A stretch of 64,000 bases of DNA from Acidiphilium acidophilum (GCF_033842475.1 NZ_JAWXYB010000018.1:2773501-2837500), one strand, 5' to 3'. Positions 44,772-53,203 are shown, counted from the stretch's first letter. Program-made: numbers and translations. The notes: generated from the letters alone by a model not told the origin.

Positions 44772-45589
44772 TGGGATTTCTGACCGAAGCCGAACCCGAA
44801 CGCGGTGTCGCGCAGCAAATCCTGCCCGGAATCCGCCGCCTCGTCGCCCGCAATCCCGGGATCATGACGTATCACGGCACCAACACCTACCTGATCGACG
44901 GCGATGACGGCCTGACCGTGCTCGACCCCGGACCCGACGATCCGGCCCATATCCGCGACCTTCTGAACGCAGCGGGCAACGTACCGATCACCCGGATCGT
45001 CCTATCCCACACCCATCACGACCATCTCGGCGCACTCGCCGGGCTGAAAGCCGCAACCGGCGCGCCGAGCTACGGATTTCAACGCCCGGCAACCCGGTCA
45101 TTCACCCCGGACCACAAGCTGGCGGACGGTGATTCGATCGCCGGGCTGGTTGCGGTTCACACCCCGGGCCACGCCAGCGACCATCTCGCCTTCGCGTATC
45201 GAGATTTTCTGTTCAGCGCCGATCACGTGATGTCGTGGTCGTCCTCGATCGTCAATCCGCCGGATGGCGACATGCAGGCCTATTACGCCTCGCTGCACCG
45301 CCTGCTCGACCGGAACGACACCGCTTATCTCCCCGGTCACGGCCCGCTGCTACCCAACCCGCGCGCTCTTGTTGCGGAAATGCTCGCCCATCGGCGCAAA
45401 CGCGAGGAAACCATTCTGGCGGCGGTGCAAAACGCTCCAACCACAGTCGCCGAATTGGCACATCACCTCTACGCCAAGCAGGACCCGATGCTGAAAATCG
45501 CGGCGGAACGTAACGTTCTCGCGCATCTGATCAAGCTGCGGGCAGAGGGCATCGTCATCGAGCATGCGAATATCTGGCAGGCGATATGA
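44771..45589 (+). CDS. MBL-fold metallohydrolase (LACTB2/RNase Z-like group)
   Basis: The zinc motif HTHHDHLGAL is at residues 79-88, with further ligands in HTPGHASDHLAFAY and LFSADHVMSWSS, and LPGHGPLLPNP near 196. The C-terminal winged-helix tail (EETILAAVQNAPTTVAELAH) is typical of the LACTB2-like branch, some of which are endoribonucleases and others hydrolases of small esters. It is 272 residues. It follows the hydratase gene with one-base overlap. Confidence 0.9.
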   Translation: MGFLTEAEPERGVAQQILPGIRRLVARNPGIMTYHGTNTYLIDGDDGLTVLDPGPDDPAHIRDLLNAAGNVPITRIVLSHTHHDHLGALAGLKAATGAPSYGFQRPATRSFTPDHKLADGDSIAGLVAVHTPGHASDHLAFAYRDFLFSADHVMSWSSSIVNPPDGDMQAYYASLHRLLDRNDTAYLPGHGPLLPNPRALVAEMLAHRRKREETILAAVQNAPTTVAELAHHLYAKQDPMLKIAAERNVLAHLIKLRAEGIVIEHANIWQAI

Positions 45590-45662
45590 ATTTACTCACG
45601 GCCCCGTGATATTCCGGGCGGATCGTCCCATATCAGCGATCCCTCAATACCGGAGCCATCAC

Positions 45663-45908
45663 ATGACGTTCGTCCGTTCGACCCTCGCCGCCGCCCTCGC
45701 CGTTCTGGCGATCGGCAGTTTCACCCAGGCCCAGGCCAAAGGCTGCCTCAAAGGTGCCGTGGTAGGCGGCGTCGCCGGCCATTACGCCCATCACCATGCC
45801 GTTCTCGGTGCGGTCGGCGGCTGCGTCGCCGGGCATGAACTCGCCAAGCACAAAGCCAGGGTCGCCCGCGAGAAAGCCGCCCAACAGCACGCCACCGCCG
45901 GTAACTGA
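45663..45908 (+). CDS. Small exported glycine-zipper-like protein (81 aa)
   Basis: A clear signal peptide (MTFVRSTLAAALAVLAIGSF, then TQAQA) precedes a short mature part of CLKGAVVGGVAGHYAHHHAV and LGAVGGCVAGHELAKHKARV. The two glycine-rich stretches, each with a Cys, form a glycine-zipper pattern seen in small outer-membrane or periplasmic proteins. The end is Lys/Ala-rich. Function unknown. A hairpin terminator follows at 45918. Confidence 0.65.
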   Translation: MTFVRSTLAAALAVLAIGSFTQAQAKGCLKGAVVGGVAGHYAHHHAVLGAVGGCVAGHELAKHKARVAREKAAQQHATAGN

Positions 45909-45917
45909 GCAAAACAA

Positions 45918-45945
45918 AACGGCCGACCCTTTTCGGGCCGGCCGT
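45918..45945. terminator. Hairpin between convergent genes
   Basis: AACGGCCGACCC pairs with GGGCCGGCCGTT around a tttc loop, with one mismatch and an A-rich left side (caaaac). It separates the small exported protein from rpoH and can serve both. Confidence 0.7.
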
Positions 45946-45969
45946 TCATCTCTCCAATAACCGAGGCGA

Positions 45970-46881
45970 TCAGGCCCCGAGGCGCGCCTGCACCGCATTA
46001 CGCTGTTCGGCCCGCTGTTCCGAAACTTGGGTCTTCATCGATTTCTGAAGCTTCTCGAACGCCCGGACCTCGATCTGGCGCACCCGCTCCCGCGAGATAT
46101 TATACTGTTGCGACAGATCTTCGAGAGTGGTCGGCTCGTCCTTGAGCCGGCGCTGGATCAGGATGTGCCGCTCGCGATCATTCAGGGTCTTGAGCGCGGT
46201 GGCCAAAAGCGCCCGTCGACCGGTCATTTCCTCGCGATCGCCAATGCTCTCTTCCTGGCTGTCGGCATCGTCGACCAGCCAATCCTGCCATTCGCCCTCG
46301 CCATCCATCCGGATCGGCGCGTTCAGGCTGTTATCCGGCGCCGCAAGGCGACGGTTCATGCTGATGACGTCCTGCTCCGGTACGCCGAGCACGCGGGCCA
46401 CCTTGGCCACCTGCTCGGGCTGCATGTCGCCATCCTCGATCGCCTGCATCTGACCCTTCAGGCGACGAAGGTTGAAGAACAGCTTCTTCTGCGACGCGGT
46501 AGTGCCCATTTTGACCAGCGACCAGGAATGCAGAATGTATTCCTGAATTGCGGCCCTTATCCACCACATTGCATAGGTCGCGAGGCGGAAACCGCGTTCC
46601 GGATCGAACCGCTTCACCGCCTGCATCATGCCGACGTTACCCTCGGAAATCAGCTCGCCGAGCGGCAAACCATAACCTCGATACCCCATCGCGATCTTGG
46701 CAACGAGCCGCAGATGCGAGGTGACCAGCTTGTGAGCGGCCTTGTGATCCTCATTGTCGCGCCAGGCACGGGCCAGACGATCCTCTTCCTCGGGTGCCAG
46801 CATCGGGTATTTGCGGATTTCCTGAAGGTACCGCGAAAGATTGCCCTCGCTCGGGGCCATAGTGCTCATTCCGGAGGCCAT
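45970..46881 (-). CDS. rpoH: RNA polymerase heat-shock sigma factor RpoH (sigma-32)
   Basis: This alternative sigma factor drives heat-shock genes. Region 2 is complete (GLPLGELISEGNVGMMQAVK, then FDPERGFRLATYAMWWIRAA). The RpoH box is present as QKKLFFNLRRLK. Region 4 holds the helix-turn-helix TTLEDLSQQYNISRERVRQI. It is 303 residues. The first ATG has GAGGAG six bases upstream and is preferred over the ATGs at 46869 and 46860. A promoter candidate lies about 220 bases upstream, leaving a long 5' leader. Confidence 0.96.
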   Translation of the reverse strand: MASGMSTMAPSEGNLSRYLQEIRKYPMLAPEEEDRLARAWRDNEDHKAAHKLVTSHLRLVAKIAMGYRGYGLPLGELISEGNVGMMQAVKRFDPERGFRLATYAMWWIRAAIQEYILHSWSLVKMGTTASQKKLFFNLRRLKGQMQAIEDGDMQPEQVAKVARVLGVPEQDVISMNRRLAAPDNSLNAPIRMDGEGEWQDWLVDDADSQEESIGDREEMTGRRALLATALKTLNDRERHILIQRRLKDEPTTLEDLSQQYNISRERVRQIEVRAFEKLQKSMKTQVSEQRAEQRNAVQARLGA

Positions 46882-47100
46882 TGGTAGCTCCTCTCGACGT
46901 GTTTGTGTCGTCTTCTGTTCAGACTGGACATGGATCAGGTGTGCAACAACCGACCCTTCGTGATGCCTCGTCTCTTGCTGCGAGGGTTATACACCCAGAA
47001 CCGGTTTCGCAGCATCACGGTCTCGTGATATGACCTGAAAACGCGGTAATCGGGGGTTAAGCTGAGGGGTCTAAACAAATAATTCACTTGACAGTGGTTT

Positions 47101-47129
47101 TCATACTACGAAATCGCGCCAGAAGTCAA
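47101..47129 (-). promoter_or_regulatory. Candidate promoter upstream of rpoH
   Basis: On the minus strand TTGACT (47129-47124) is followed after 17 bases by GTATGA (47106-47101), or after 15 bases by TAGTAT. The -35 match is good and the -10 weak. The 293 bases between rluD and rpoH are AT-richer than the neighbours and show no gene; the long leader could hold RNA structure that senses temperature, as in other rpoH messages, but I found no clear fold. Confidence 0.35.
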
Positions 47130-47174
47130 GAATATCAGACTGCATAAGTCCGGTATAAGACCTGTTCAAAACCG

Positions 47175-48200
47175 TTATAAATCGTCCAGCGCATCGATCA
47201 GCGCGGCGAAATCGCCAGGTGCCGGCGTCTCGAACCTGAGCGCCTTTCCGGTGCGCGGATGGACGAAACCGAGGCTCGCGGCATGGAGTGCCTGACGGGG
47301 AAAATCGAGCAACAGCGACCGCGCCGGCTCGGTGATATGCATGGCAGCTGCTGGTTTGCGCCGCAGATATACCGGGTCGCCCACGATCGGATGGCCGGCG
47401 TTCGCGAGATGCACGCGGATCTGGTGGGTGCGACCGGTCGCGAGCCGGCAGGCGATCAGCGCCGCCCCCAGCCCGAATTGCCGTTCGGTGGCGTAGTGGG
47501 TCAAGGCGTAGCGTCCTCCGCGTGCCACCACCGCCATCCGTTTGCGCTCGCGCGGATCGCGGCCGATCGCGCCCTCGATCGCGCCCGATGCCGGTTGCGG
47601 CGCGCCCCAGCACAGAGCGAGATAGTGACGCTCGATATCGCGCGCAGCGAAGGCTTCGCTGAGCGCGTGGTGGGCGATTTCGGTTTTCGCGACGACCATC
47701 ACACCCGACGTATCCTTGTCGAGCCGGTGCACGATGCCGGGCCGGCGTTCGCCGCCGATCCCCTGGAGGCTGTCGCCGCAATGGGCGATCAGCGCGTTCA
47801 CCAGCGTTCCTTCCTGATTTCCCGGCGCGGGGTGCACGACGAGCCCGGCGGGTTTGTCGAGGACGATCAGGTCGTCATCCTCATGGAGGATCGGAAACGG
47901 TATCGACTGGCCCCGCGGCGTCGCGGGCAGCGGGGCCGGAATCTCGATCTGGACAGTATCGCCCGCGCGCACCGGGGCCGATGGGGTGCGGCTCGGGATG
48001 GCATTGCACGTTACTGCCCCGTCCTCGATCAGGATTTTTATCCGTGAGCGTGACAGTCCGGCGAGATGGTCGGCGAGAAACCGGTCCAGCCGCTCACCCT
48101 GATCGGCGGGCGTGGCGCAAACGAGGATCGTCCCATACAATAAGGCCGGATCAGGGAGTTGGCTGGATGGATCAGACTCGGGACTCACGGAAAGGGACAC
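47175..48200 (-). CDS. rluD: 23S rRNA pseudouridine synthase, RluD family
   Basis: The enzyme makes pseudouridines in helix 69 of 23S rRNA. The S4 RNA-binding domain is at the N-terminus (RLDRFLADHLAGLSRSRIKI). The catalytic motif is HRLDKDTSGVMVVAKT with Asp near residue 151. Downstream, RLATGRTHQIRVHLANAGHP and VGDPVY are typical. It is 341 residues. Its 5' end overlaps the divergent DUF6476 gene by 34 bases; a TTG near residue 20 would avoid the overlap. Confidence 0.93.
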   Translation of the reverse strand: MSLSVSPESDPSSQLPDPALLYGTILVCATPADQGERLDRFLADHLAGLSRSRIKILIEDGAVTCNAIPSRTPSAPVRAGDTVQIEIPAPLPATPRGQSIPFPILHEDDDLIVLDKPAGLVVHPAPGNQEGTLVNALIAHCGDSLQGIGGERRPGIVHRLDKDTSGVMVVAKTEIAHHALSEAFAARDIERHYLALCWGAPQPASGAIEGAIGRDPRERKRMAVVARGGRYALTHYATERQFGLGAALIACRLATGRTHQIRVHLANAGHPIVGDPVYLRRKPAAAMHITEPARSLLLDFPRQALHAASLGFVHPRTGKALRFETPAPGDFAALIDALDDL

Positions 48201-48502
48201 CGGATTTGCGGGGGTTGAAGGCGCTGGTGATCGGGCTGGGCGTGCTGATCGTGCTCGGCACCGCCCTCGTGATCGGGGTTGTGGTCAAACGGTTCATGGA
48301 GTCAACCGGACACGCACCGGTGAGTATCGTGAGTGGGGCACCGTTTGCGACGGTTCTGCCTGGCGGGTCGGGCGGCAAAATCGCGGGGATCGCCGGGGCG
48401 GGTGGCGAGGTGGCGGTTTGGATCGATGATGGCAAAGGAGGCCGGATCGATTTCATCGATCCGCGGAGCGGGGCCGTTTTGGGCTCCGCACGGGTGCGAT
48501 GA
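48167..48502 (+). CDS. DUF6476 family small membrane protein
   Basis: This is a 111-residue protein with one membrane helix (LKALVIGLGVLIVLGTALVI) followed by a periplasmic beta-rich domain (GGSGGKIAGIAGAGGEVAVW, IDFIDPRSGAVLG). This small family is found in alphaproteobacteria next to rluD, which supports it here. The ATG has AGGGAG upstream. The stop overlaps the DUF2256 start by three bases (ATGA). Function unknown. Confidence 0.75.
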   Translation: MDQTRDSRKGTPDLRGLKALVIGLGVLIVLGTALVIGVVVKRFMESTGHAPVSIVSGAPFATVLPGGSGGKIAGIAGAGGEVAVWIDDGKGGRIDFIDPRSGAVLGSARVR

Positions 48503-48669
48503 ACCGAAAAACCGCTCTGCCCAGCAAGATTTGCGCTGCTTGCGGGCGGCCGTTCAACTGGCGGCGCAAATGGGCGCGTGACTGGGATAATGTGAGGTAT
48601 TGTTCGGACGCGTGCCGTTCGGGCCGCCGTGACGCGGCGCTTTCGCGGCGGAGCGGGCGCGGCTCTTGA
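48499..48669 (+). CDS. DUF2256 family zinc-ribbon-like protein (56 aa)
   Basis: This short gene reads MNRKTALPSKICAACGRPFN followed by WRRKWARDWDNVRYCSDACR, then an Arg/Ser-rich tail. Two CxxC-type pairs (CAAC and CSDAC) and the FxWRRKWxxxWDxVxYC spacing are the DUF2256 signature. It may bind zinc; no function is known. It is coupled to the DUF6476 gene by ATGA overlap and lies 35 bases before the tRNA. Confidence 0.85.
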   Translation: MNRKTALPSKICAACGRPFNWRRKWARDWDNVRYCSDACRSGRRDAALSRRSGRGS

Positions 48670-48704
48670 AGAGCGGCACGATCTCGATTATCAACCGGCT
48701 CGAC

Positions 48705-48780
48705 GTCCCGTTCGTCTAGAGGCCTAGGACACTGCCCTTTCACGGCGGCAACACCGGTTCGAATCCGGTACGGGATACCA
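48705..48780 (+). tRNA. tRNA-Glu (anticodon UUC)
   Basis: The 76-base gene includes an encoded CCA. The acceptor stem GTCCCGT pairs with ACGGGAT, and the anticodon stem CTGCC/GGCGG holds loop CTTTCAC with TTC at 48739-48741. The T arm CCGGTTCGAATCCGG is perfect. The sequence is close to standard bacterial tRNA-Glu. Confidence 0.97.
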
Positions 48781-48821
48781 AATGCATCGGCTGGGCTGGT
48801 TTTGCCAGCGGGGGATGTGAG

Positions 48822-49991
48822 ATGGGCGGGGCGAGTATTGTCGGGTGGGCGCATCTGGCGTTCGGGAAGCTCGCGGCGCCCGATGTGGAAACTCTGATCG
48901 ATGACGTTGCCGGGGCGGCGATTGCCGATGCGGGGGTTGATCCTGCGGAGGTCGACGGGGTGTTCGTCGGCAATTTCAACAATGGGTTCAGCCGGCAGGA
49001 TTTTCCCTCATCGTTGGCGATGCAGGGGGTGCCGGAATTGCGATTCAAGCCGGCGATGCGCTGCGAGAACGCCTGTGCTTCGGGGTCGGCTGCGGTTTAT
49101 GCCGCGCGGGATTTCATTGCGGCGGGGCGGGGGCGGATTGCGCTGGTGGTGGGGGTTGAGAAAATGACCGGCGTGGCTTCGGCTGCGGTGGGGGATATTC
49201 TGCTGGGGGCTTCGTACCGGCGGGAGGAGGGTGAGACGCCGGGGGGATTTGCCGGGGTGTTCGGGCGGATTGCGGAGAGTTATTTTCAGCGGTTCGGCGA
49301 TCAATCGGATGCGCTGGCGGCGATTGCGGCGAAGAATCATCGCAACGGAGTGGATAATCCGTATGCGCAGATGCGGCGGGATTTCGGAGTGGAATTCTGC
49401 CGGAACGTTTCAGAGAAAAATCCTTATGTGGCGGGGCCGTTGAAGCGGACCGACTGTTCGCTGGTGAGCGACGGGGCGGCGGCGCTGGTTCTGGCGGATG
49501 AGGAGGTTGCGGCGGGGCTCGCGCGGGCGGTGCGGTTTCGGGCGGCGCAGCATGTCAATGATTTTCTGCCGATGTCGCGGCGGGATGTGACGCGGTTCGA
49601 GGGCGGGGCGGTTGCCTGGGGGCGGGCGCTGGAGCAGGCGGGGCTCACGATCGGGGATTTGTCGTTCGTGGAGACGCATGATTGCTTCACGATCGCGGAG
49701 TTGATCGAGTACGAGGCGATGGGGCTGGCGCCGCATGGGCAGGGGGCGCGGGTGGTGCTGGACGGGGTAGTTTCGGCGGAGGGGCGGTTGCCGGTCAATC
49801 GGTCGGGCGGGTTGAAGGCCAAGGGGCATCCGGTGGGGGCGACCGGGGTTTCCATGCATGTTATGGCCGCGATGCAGCTCACCGGGGAGGCCGGTGGGAT
49901 GCAGTTGCCGCGCGCGGAGATTGGCGGGGTGTTCAACATGGGGGGCGCGGCGGTCGCCAATTACGTTTCGATATTGGAACGCTCACGATAG
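48822..49991 (+). CDS. Thiolase-family acetyl-CoA acetyltransferase (SCP-x-like)
   Basis: This 389-residue protein belongs to the thiolase branch without a strict biosynthetic assignment. The nucleophile Cys is in RCENACASGSAAVYAARD near residue 85, and the conserved GGLKAKGHPVGATG and FNMGGAAVANYVS lie at the C-terminal end. HDCFTIAELIEYEAMG is typical of the SCP-x/acetyl-CoA acetyltransferase group. The coding strand is G-rich with GGG/GCG codons, the opposite of the C-rich genes at 23-41 kb. The last 59 bases overlap a convergent gene. Confidence 0.9.
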   Translation: MGGASIVGWAHLAFGKLAAPDVETLIDDVAGAAIADAGVDPAEVDGVFVGNFNNGFSRQDFPSSLAMQGVPELRFKPAMRCENACASGSAAVYAARDFIAAGRGRIALVVGVEKMTGVASAAVGDILLGASYRREEGETPGGFAGVFGRIAESYFQRFGDQSDALAAIAAKNHRNGVDNPYAQMRRDFGVEFCRNVSEKNPYVAGPLKRTDCSLVSDGAAALVLADEEVAAGLARAVRFRAAQHVNDFLPMSRRDVTRFEGGAVAWGRALEQAGLTIGDLSFVETHDCFTIAELIEYEAMGLAPHGQGARVVLDGVVSAEGRLPVNRSGGLKAKGHPVGATGVSMHVMAAMQLTGEAGGMQLPRAEIGGVFNMGGAAVANYVSILERSR

Positions 49992-50496
49992 GATTGCCGG
50001 GCGGCTCGGCGGGTTCGATGGCGTGATGCGCTTGCGGCGGGGCTGGCTGGGGTTCGGGCTGGGGCGCGGGGATTGCGAGGATTGGCGGGCGGGCCATGCC
50101 GAGGGCGGCGAAGAGGGGGCGCAGGGTGCGACCGATGGCGGGGTTGGTTTCGATGAGTTCGGCCATTGCGGGGTCGGCGAGGAGATCGCTGAGCTGTTGC
50201 GCGGGGTAGATGAGGGCGCTGGGCATTGTTTCGCTATCGGGGAGCAGGCGGCGGAGCCAGCCCTGGCTTGTGGGCAGAGGGGGTTCGGGCCTGATTGGGG
50301 CCGGCTTGCGGATTTGCGGGGCGCGGATGCGGCGCGGGCGCGGGCCGATGAGGGCGGCGCGAGTGAAGCGGGCGGCGAGGCGGGTGATGCGCTGCCAGAT
50401 CTGGATGAGACGGGGGAAGGCGATACCGGAGGCGCGGCCCTGATCCATTATGATGTGGATCAGGATCGCGATGACCAGGTCGAAGCGGCCGAGCAT
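49933..50496 (-). CDS. Uncharacterised protein, paralogue of the gene at 39030-39662
   Basis: I recognise no known domain. From the ATG at 50496 it has 187 residues: helical start (MLGRFDLVIAILIHIIMDQG), FTRAALIGPRPRRIRAP, QGWLRRLLPDS, then QLSDLLADPAMAELIETNPA and IGRTLRPLFAALGMARPPIL, and a Pro-rich tail. The blocks match the gene at 39030-39662 in order and spacing. The frame stays open upstream, so the start is uncertain (a GTG near 50529 is another choice). It overlaps the thiolase end tail-to-tail by 59 bases. Confidence 0.55.
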   Translation of the reverse strand: MLGRFDLVIAILIHIIMDQGRASGIAFPRLIQIWQRITRLAARFTRAALIGPRPRRIRAPQIRKPAPIRPEPPLPTSQGWLRRLLPDSETMPSALIYPAQQLSDLLADPAMAELIETNPAIGRTLRPLFAALGMARPPILAIPAPQPEPQPAPPQAHHAIEPAEPPGNPIVSVPISKRNWRPPRPPC

Positions 50497-50596
50497 GGCC
50501 TGCTGGGAGGGAGTGGGGGCGGTTCGCACAGCGGGAGATAAGCATGACGGGCGGGGGGTGAGAAAGTGGGGTGGGTTTGGGGGTCGGCGAGTGTTT

Positions 50597-50947
50597 CTAT
50601 AGTCGGGGCCCGTCGCTATTCGAGACACGATCGTGCAACAGTCCGGCGAGTGCGTCGCGGTGGATTGGAAAAATGTCGGGGATGACAAGGTCAGTCATCG
50701 ATCGACCGTATGCGCAGCGGCGAACGCGAACGCCGCTTGGAACGCCTGCCGTGGTGGTCGGCCGCCACGACACAACGCTGATTCCTGCGACCTCGCTCCA
50801 CGGGACGAATTGCGCACGAGTCAATTCACGCAGGGTGATCCCGCTGTCGTCCACCGTCAGGGCGTAACGGGCCGGAATGATCAGGCTGATGAGACCGAAG
50901 GCGAACACGCAGAACGCGATCAGCATGGCGCTACCGGGAAAAGGCAT
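50597..50947 (-). CDS. Membrane protein with bacterial PH-like domain, next to an IS
   Basis: A hydrophobic helix (GSAMLIAFCVFAFGLISLII) is followed by a beta-rich domain with YALTVDDSGITLRELTRAQF, VPWSEVAGISVVSW and a C-terminal helix, the pattern of small bacterial PH-domain membrane proteins. From the ATG at 50947 it has 116 residues; an ATG at 51004 is an alternative, and the frame is open to 51103 and beyond. The IS1634-type element begins about 100 bases upstream of the start in AT-rich DNA, so the native promoter or N-terminus may be lost. Confidence 0.5.
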   Translation of the reverse strand: MPFPGSAMLIAFCVFAFGLISLIIPARYALTVDDSGITLRELTRAQFVPWSEVAGISVVSWRPTTTAGVPSGVRVRRCAYGRSMTDLVIPDIFPIHRDALAGLLHDRVSNSDGPRL

Positions 50948-51036
50948 GCTTAGCCCATCTTTAGCACTAAAACGATCATAATTTGCAACCAAAGCGCATA
51001 ACATATTGATATTGTATACTTTATGTTTTGCTTTTA

Positions 51037-51048
51037 TTTGTAGTGCCA
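51037..51048. repeat. 12-base direct repeat, left of IS1634-type element
   Basis: TTTGTAGTGCCA, identical to 52990-53001. If both are collapsed to one copy, the flanking DNA joins into one continuous AT-rich stretch. Confidence 0.65.
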
Positions 51049-52989
51049 TAATATTATTGATGATCCCTTGACCCCCCACGGCACCAGCCTCATGTCTCGG
51101 CAATGTTTATCCGCAAAACAAAAACCCGGAATAAGTCCGATAACGAAACATACTTCACCTATCGCCTCGTCGCCTCCGAGCGCATCGGTAAGCAGGTCCG
51201 CCAGATCACCCTGCTCAACCTTGGCCGCCAGTTCGACCTGCCACAGAGCGACTGGCAGGCCCTGTGCGCCAGGATAGACGCCTTGCTTGCCGGACAGGTC
51301 GGTATGCTCGCAGAACCCGAGATCATCGAGACCTTGGCTCAACGATATGCCGCCCGTCTTATTGCGGCCCAGCCAGGGGCAGCCCGATCGGATGCTGGAC
51401 ACCAAGCTCCACCGACCCCGTCGACCGCCGTTCAGGCATCCTTATTCCCATCACCTGCCGCGCCATCTGCAGTTTACGCCGAGGTCGACATCGCCTCGCT
51501 GCAACTCATCCGGCCCCGGTCGGTCGGGGTCGAAGCGGTCGGCCTTGCAGCGATGAACTGGTTGGGAATCGATCAGATTCTCCGCGATCTCGATTTCAAT
51601 GGTGTCCAGCGAGCCGCGGTGGTCGGCAGCCTCATAGGTCGCATGGCAGCGCCGGGCAGCGAACTCGCAACCTGGCGCTGGCTGCGCGAGCGCAGTGCCC
51701 TCGGCGAACTGCTGGACGTGGACTTCGAAGCCATGCCGTTGATCCGTCTGTATCGGACCTCCGACCTTCTTGTGCGACACCGTGACAAGATCGAGACCGC
51801 ACTGTTCAGCCGGATCCAGGATTTGTTTGGACTGCCGGTTACCGTCACCCTCTACGATCTGACCAACACGTATTTCGAAGGTACCGCCAGCGGTAACGCC
51901 AAGGCTGCTCGCGGTCGATCAAAGGAGAAGCGAACCGACTGCCCTCTGGTTACCCTCGGCCTGGTCCTCGATGGCAGCGGCTTCGTGCGCCGCTCAAAGA
52001 TGTTCGCCGGCAATGTCGGTGAAGCCACGACCCTTGAGGAGATGCTCGACGGCCTCACCGCTCCCAAGGGGGCGCTGGTCATCATGGATGCCGGCATCGC
52101 GACCGCAGCCAACGTCGCTTGGCTCATAAAACACGGATACCGTTACCTGGTGGTCAGCCGCGAACGCACCCGCCAGTTCGATCCGGATCAGGCGATCAGC
52201 ACGCTGACCGCGTCGAACGAGACGGTCCAATTGCAACGTGTGCTGAGCGAGGATGGCACGGAGGTTCGGCTCTATTGCCATTCCGAGGGGCGCAAGACCA
52301 AGGAGACCGCAATCACTGATCGGTTCATCACCCGGTTCGAGGCCGGTCTCACCACGCTCGTCGACGGACTGGCAAAACCCCACGGACAGAAAAACCTGGC
52401 TGATATCCAGCGACGCATCGGCCGATTGATAGAGAAGAGCAGCGGCATCGGGCAACACTACGAGATCATCGTGACTCCCGATGAGACCGGAACCAAGGCC
52501 GCGTCGATCACCTGGGTCAAGGTTCCACTCGAGGGTTCAATGCTGACACATCCCGGGGTCTATTGTCTGCGCAGCAATGAAACCACCTGGGACGCCGCCA
52601 CCTTGTGGCACACCTACACCATGTTGACCGATCTGGAGGCGGTGTTCCGCGGTCTCAAATCGGAACTCGGCCTCCGACCGGTGTTCCATCACAAAGCGGA
52701 CCGCACCGAAGGGCATCTGTTCATCACCGTGCTGGCCTATCAACTGGTCCAGGCAATCCGGCATAAACTGAAAGCGGCAGGGGAGCCCCTGTCATGGACC
52801 CGATTGCGCGAAATCATCTCGGTGCAGCAACGGATCACCGCAACCTTCCAGCAGCGCGACGGTCGCACCCTGCATGTCCGCAAGGCCACAGTCGCCGAAC
52901 CAGCCTTGCGCCGGATTTATGATGCGTTGGCACTCAATGCCTCGCCAAGAGGGATCCAGAAACTCACCGTCTGATCCCCTTTGGATATG
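51049..52989 (+). mobile_element. IS1634-type insertion sequence
   Basis: The transposase gene 51103-52974 is bounded by identical 12-base direct repeats TTTGTAGTGCCA at 51037-51048 and 52990-53001, read as a target duplication. I did not find convincing terminal inverted repeats, so the ends given are the inner edges of the direct repeats. IS1634-family elements are known for target duplications of variable length, which fits. Confidence 0.7.
51103..52974 (+). CDS. IS1634-family DDE transposase
   Basis: This 623-residue transposase belongs to the IS4-like superfamily, IS1634 branch. It has VTLYDLTNTYFEGTASGNAK (first catalytic Asp), RSKEKRTDCPLVTLGLVLDG, LVIMDAGIATAANVAWL (second Asp), and the C-terminal LEAVFRGLKSELGLRPVFHH (Glu) followed by GHLFITVLAYQLVQAIR. 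No frameshift or stop is seen, so it may be active. Confidence 0.9.
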   Translation: MFIRKTKTRNKSDNETYFTYRLVASERIGKQVRQITLLNLGRQFDLPQSDWQALCARIDALLAGQVGMLAEPEIIETLAQRYAARLIAAQPGAARSDAGHQAPPTPSTAVQASLFPSPAAPSAVYAEVDIASLQLIRPRSVGVEAVGLAAMNWLGIDQILRDLDFNGVQRAAVVGSLIGRMAAPGSELATWRWLRERSALGELLDVDFEAMPLIRLYRTSDLLVRHRDKIETALFSRIQDLFGLPVTVTLYDLTNTYFEGTASGNAKAARGRSKEKRTDCPLVTLGLVLDGSGFVRRSKMFAGNVGEATTLEEMLDGLTAPKGALVIMDAGIATAANVAWLIKHGYRYLVVSRERTRQFDPDQAISTLTASNETVQLQRVLSEDGTEVRLYCHSEGRKTKETAITDRFITRFEAGLTTLVDGLAKPHGQKNLADIQRRIGRLIEKSSGIGQHYEIIVTPDETGTKAASITWVKVPLEGSMLTHPGVYCLRSNETTWDAATLWHTYTMLTDLEAVFRGLKSELGLRPVFHHKADRTEGHLFITVLAYQLVQAIRHKLKAAGEPLSWTRLREIISVQQRITATFQQRDGRTLHVRKATVAEPALRRIYDALALNASPRGIQKLTV

Positions 52990-53058
52990 TTTGTAGTGCC
53001 ACTCGGATTTTTTTAAGAGTGTAAGATGCTGATATTATGTGGTTTATTCGAGGCACTG

Positions 53059-53203
53059 CTAAATATGGGTTAGAACGACGATCGCAAGCATGGCGATGCT
53101 TCCGACCAGCGGAATGATCATAAGGAGGCGTGTGGGGGACGGGCGAAGAGTAGTAACACCAATGACACGCTCCAACCTTTGAATAAAATTCCATGTAGGA
53201 GCT
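53059..53203 (-). pseudogene. 3' remnant of a membrane-protein gene cut by the IS4-type element
   Basis: Read from the IS4 edge, the frame gives FIQRLERVIGVTTLRPSPTR and then a helix (LLMIIPLVGSIAMLAIVVLT) before TAG at 53061-53059. It has the look of the last 45-48 residues of a real protein, without a start. The 5' part was probably removed with the insertion or a later deletion. No family can be assigned from so little. Confidence 0.35.

Noticed and set aside
48705-48780. tRNA-Glu as an island attachment site
   Set aside because: No integrase gene and no repeated 3' tRNA fragment was seen downstream in the window.
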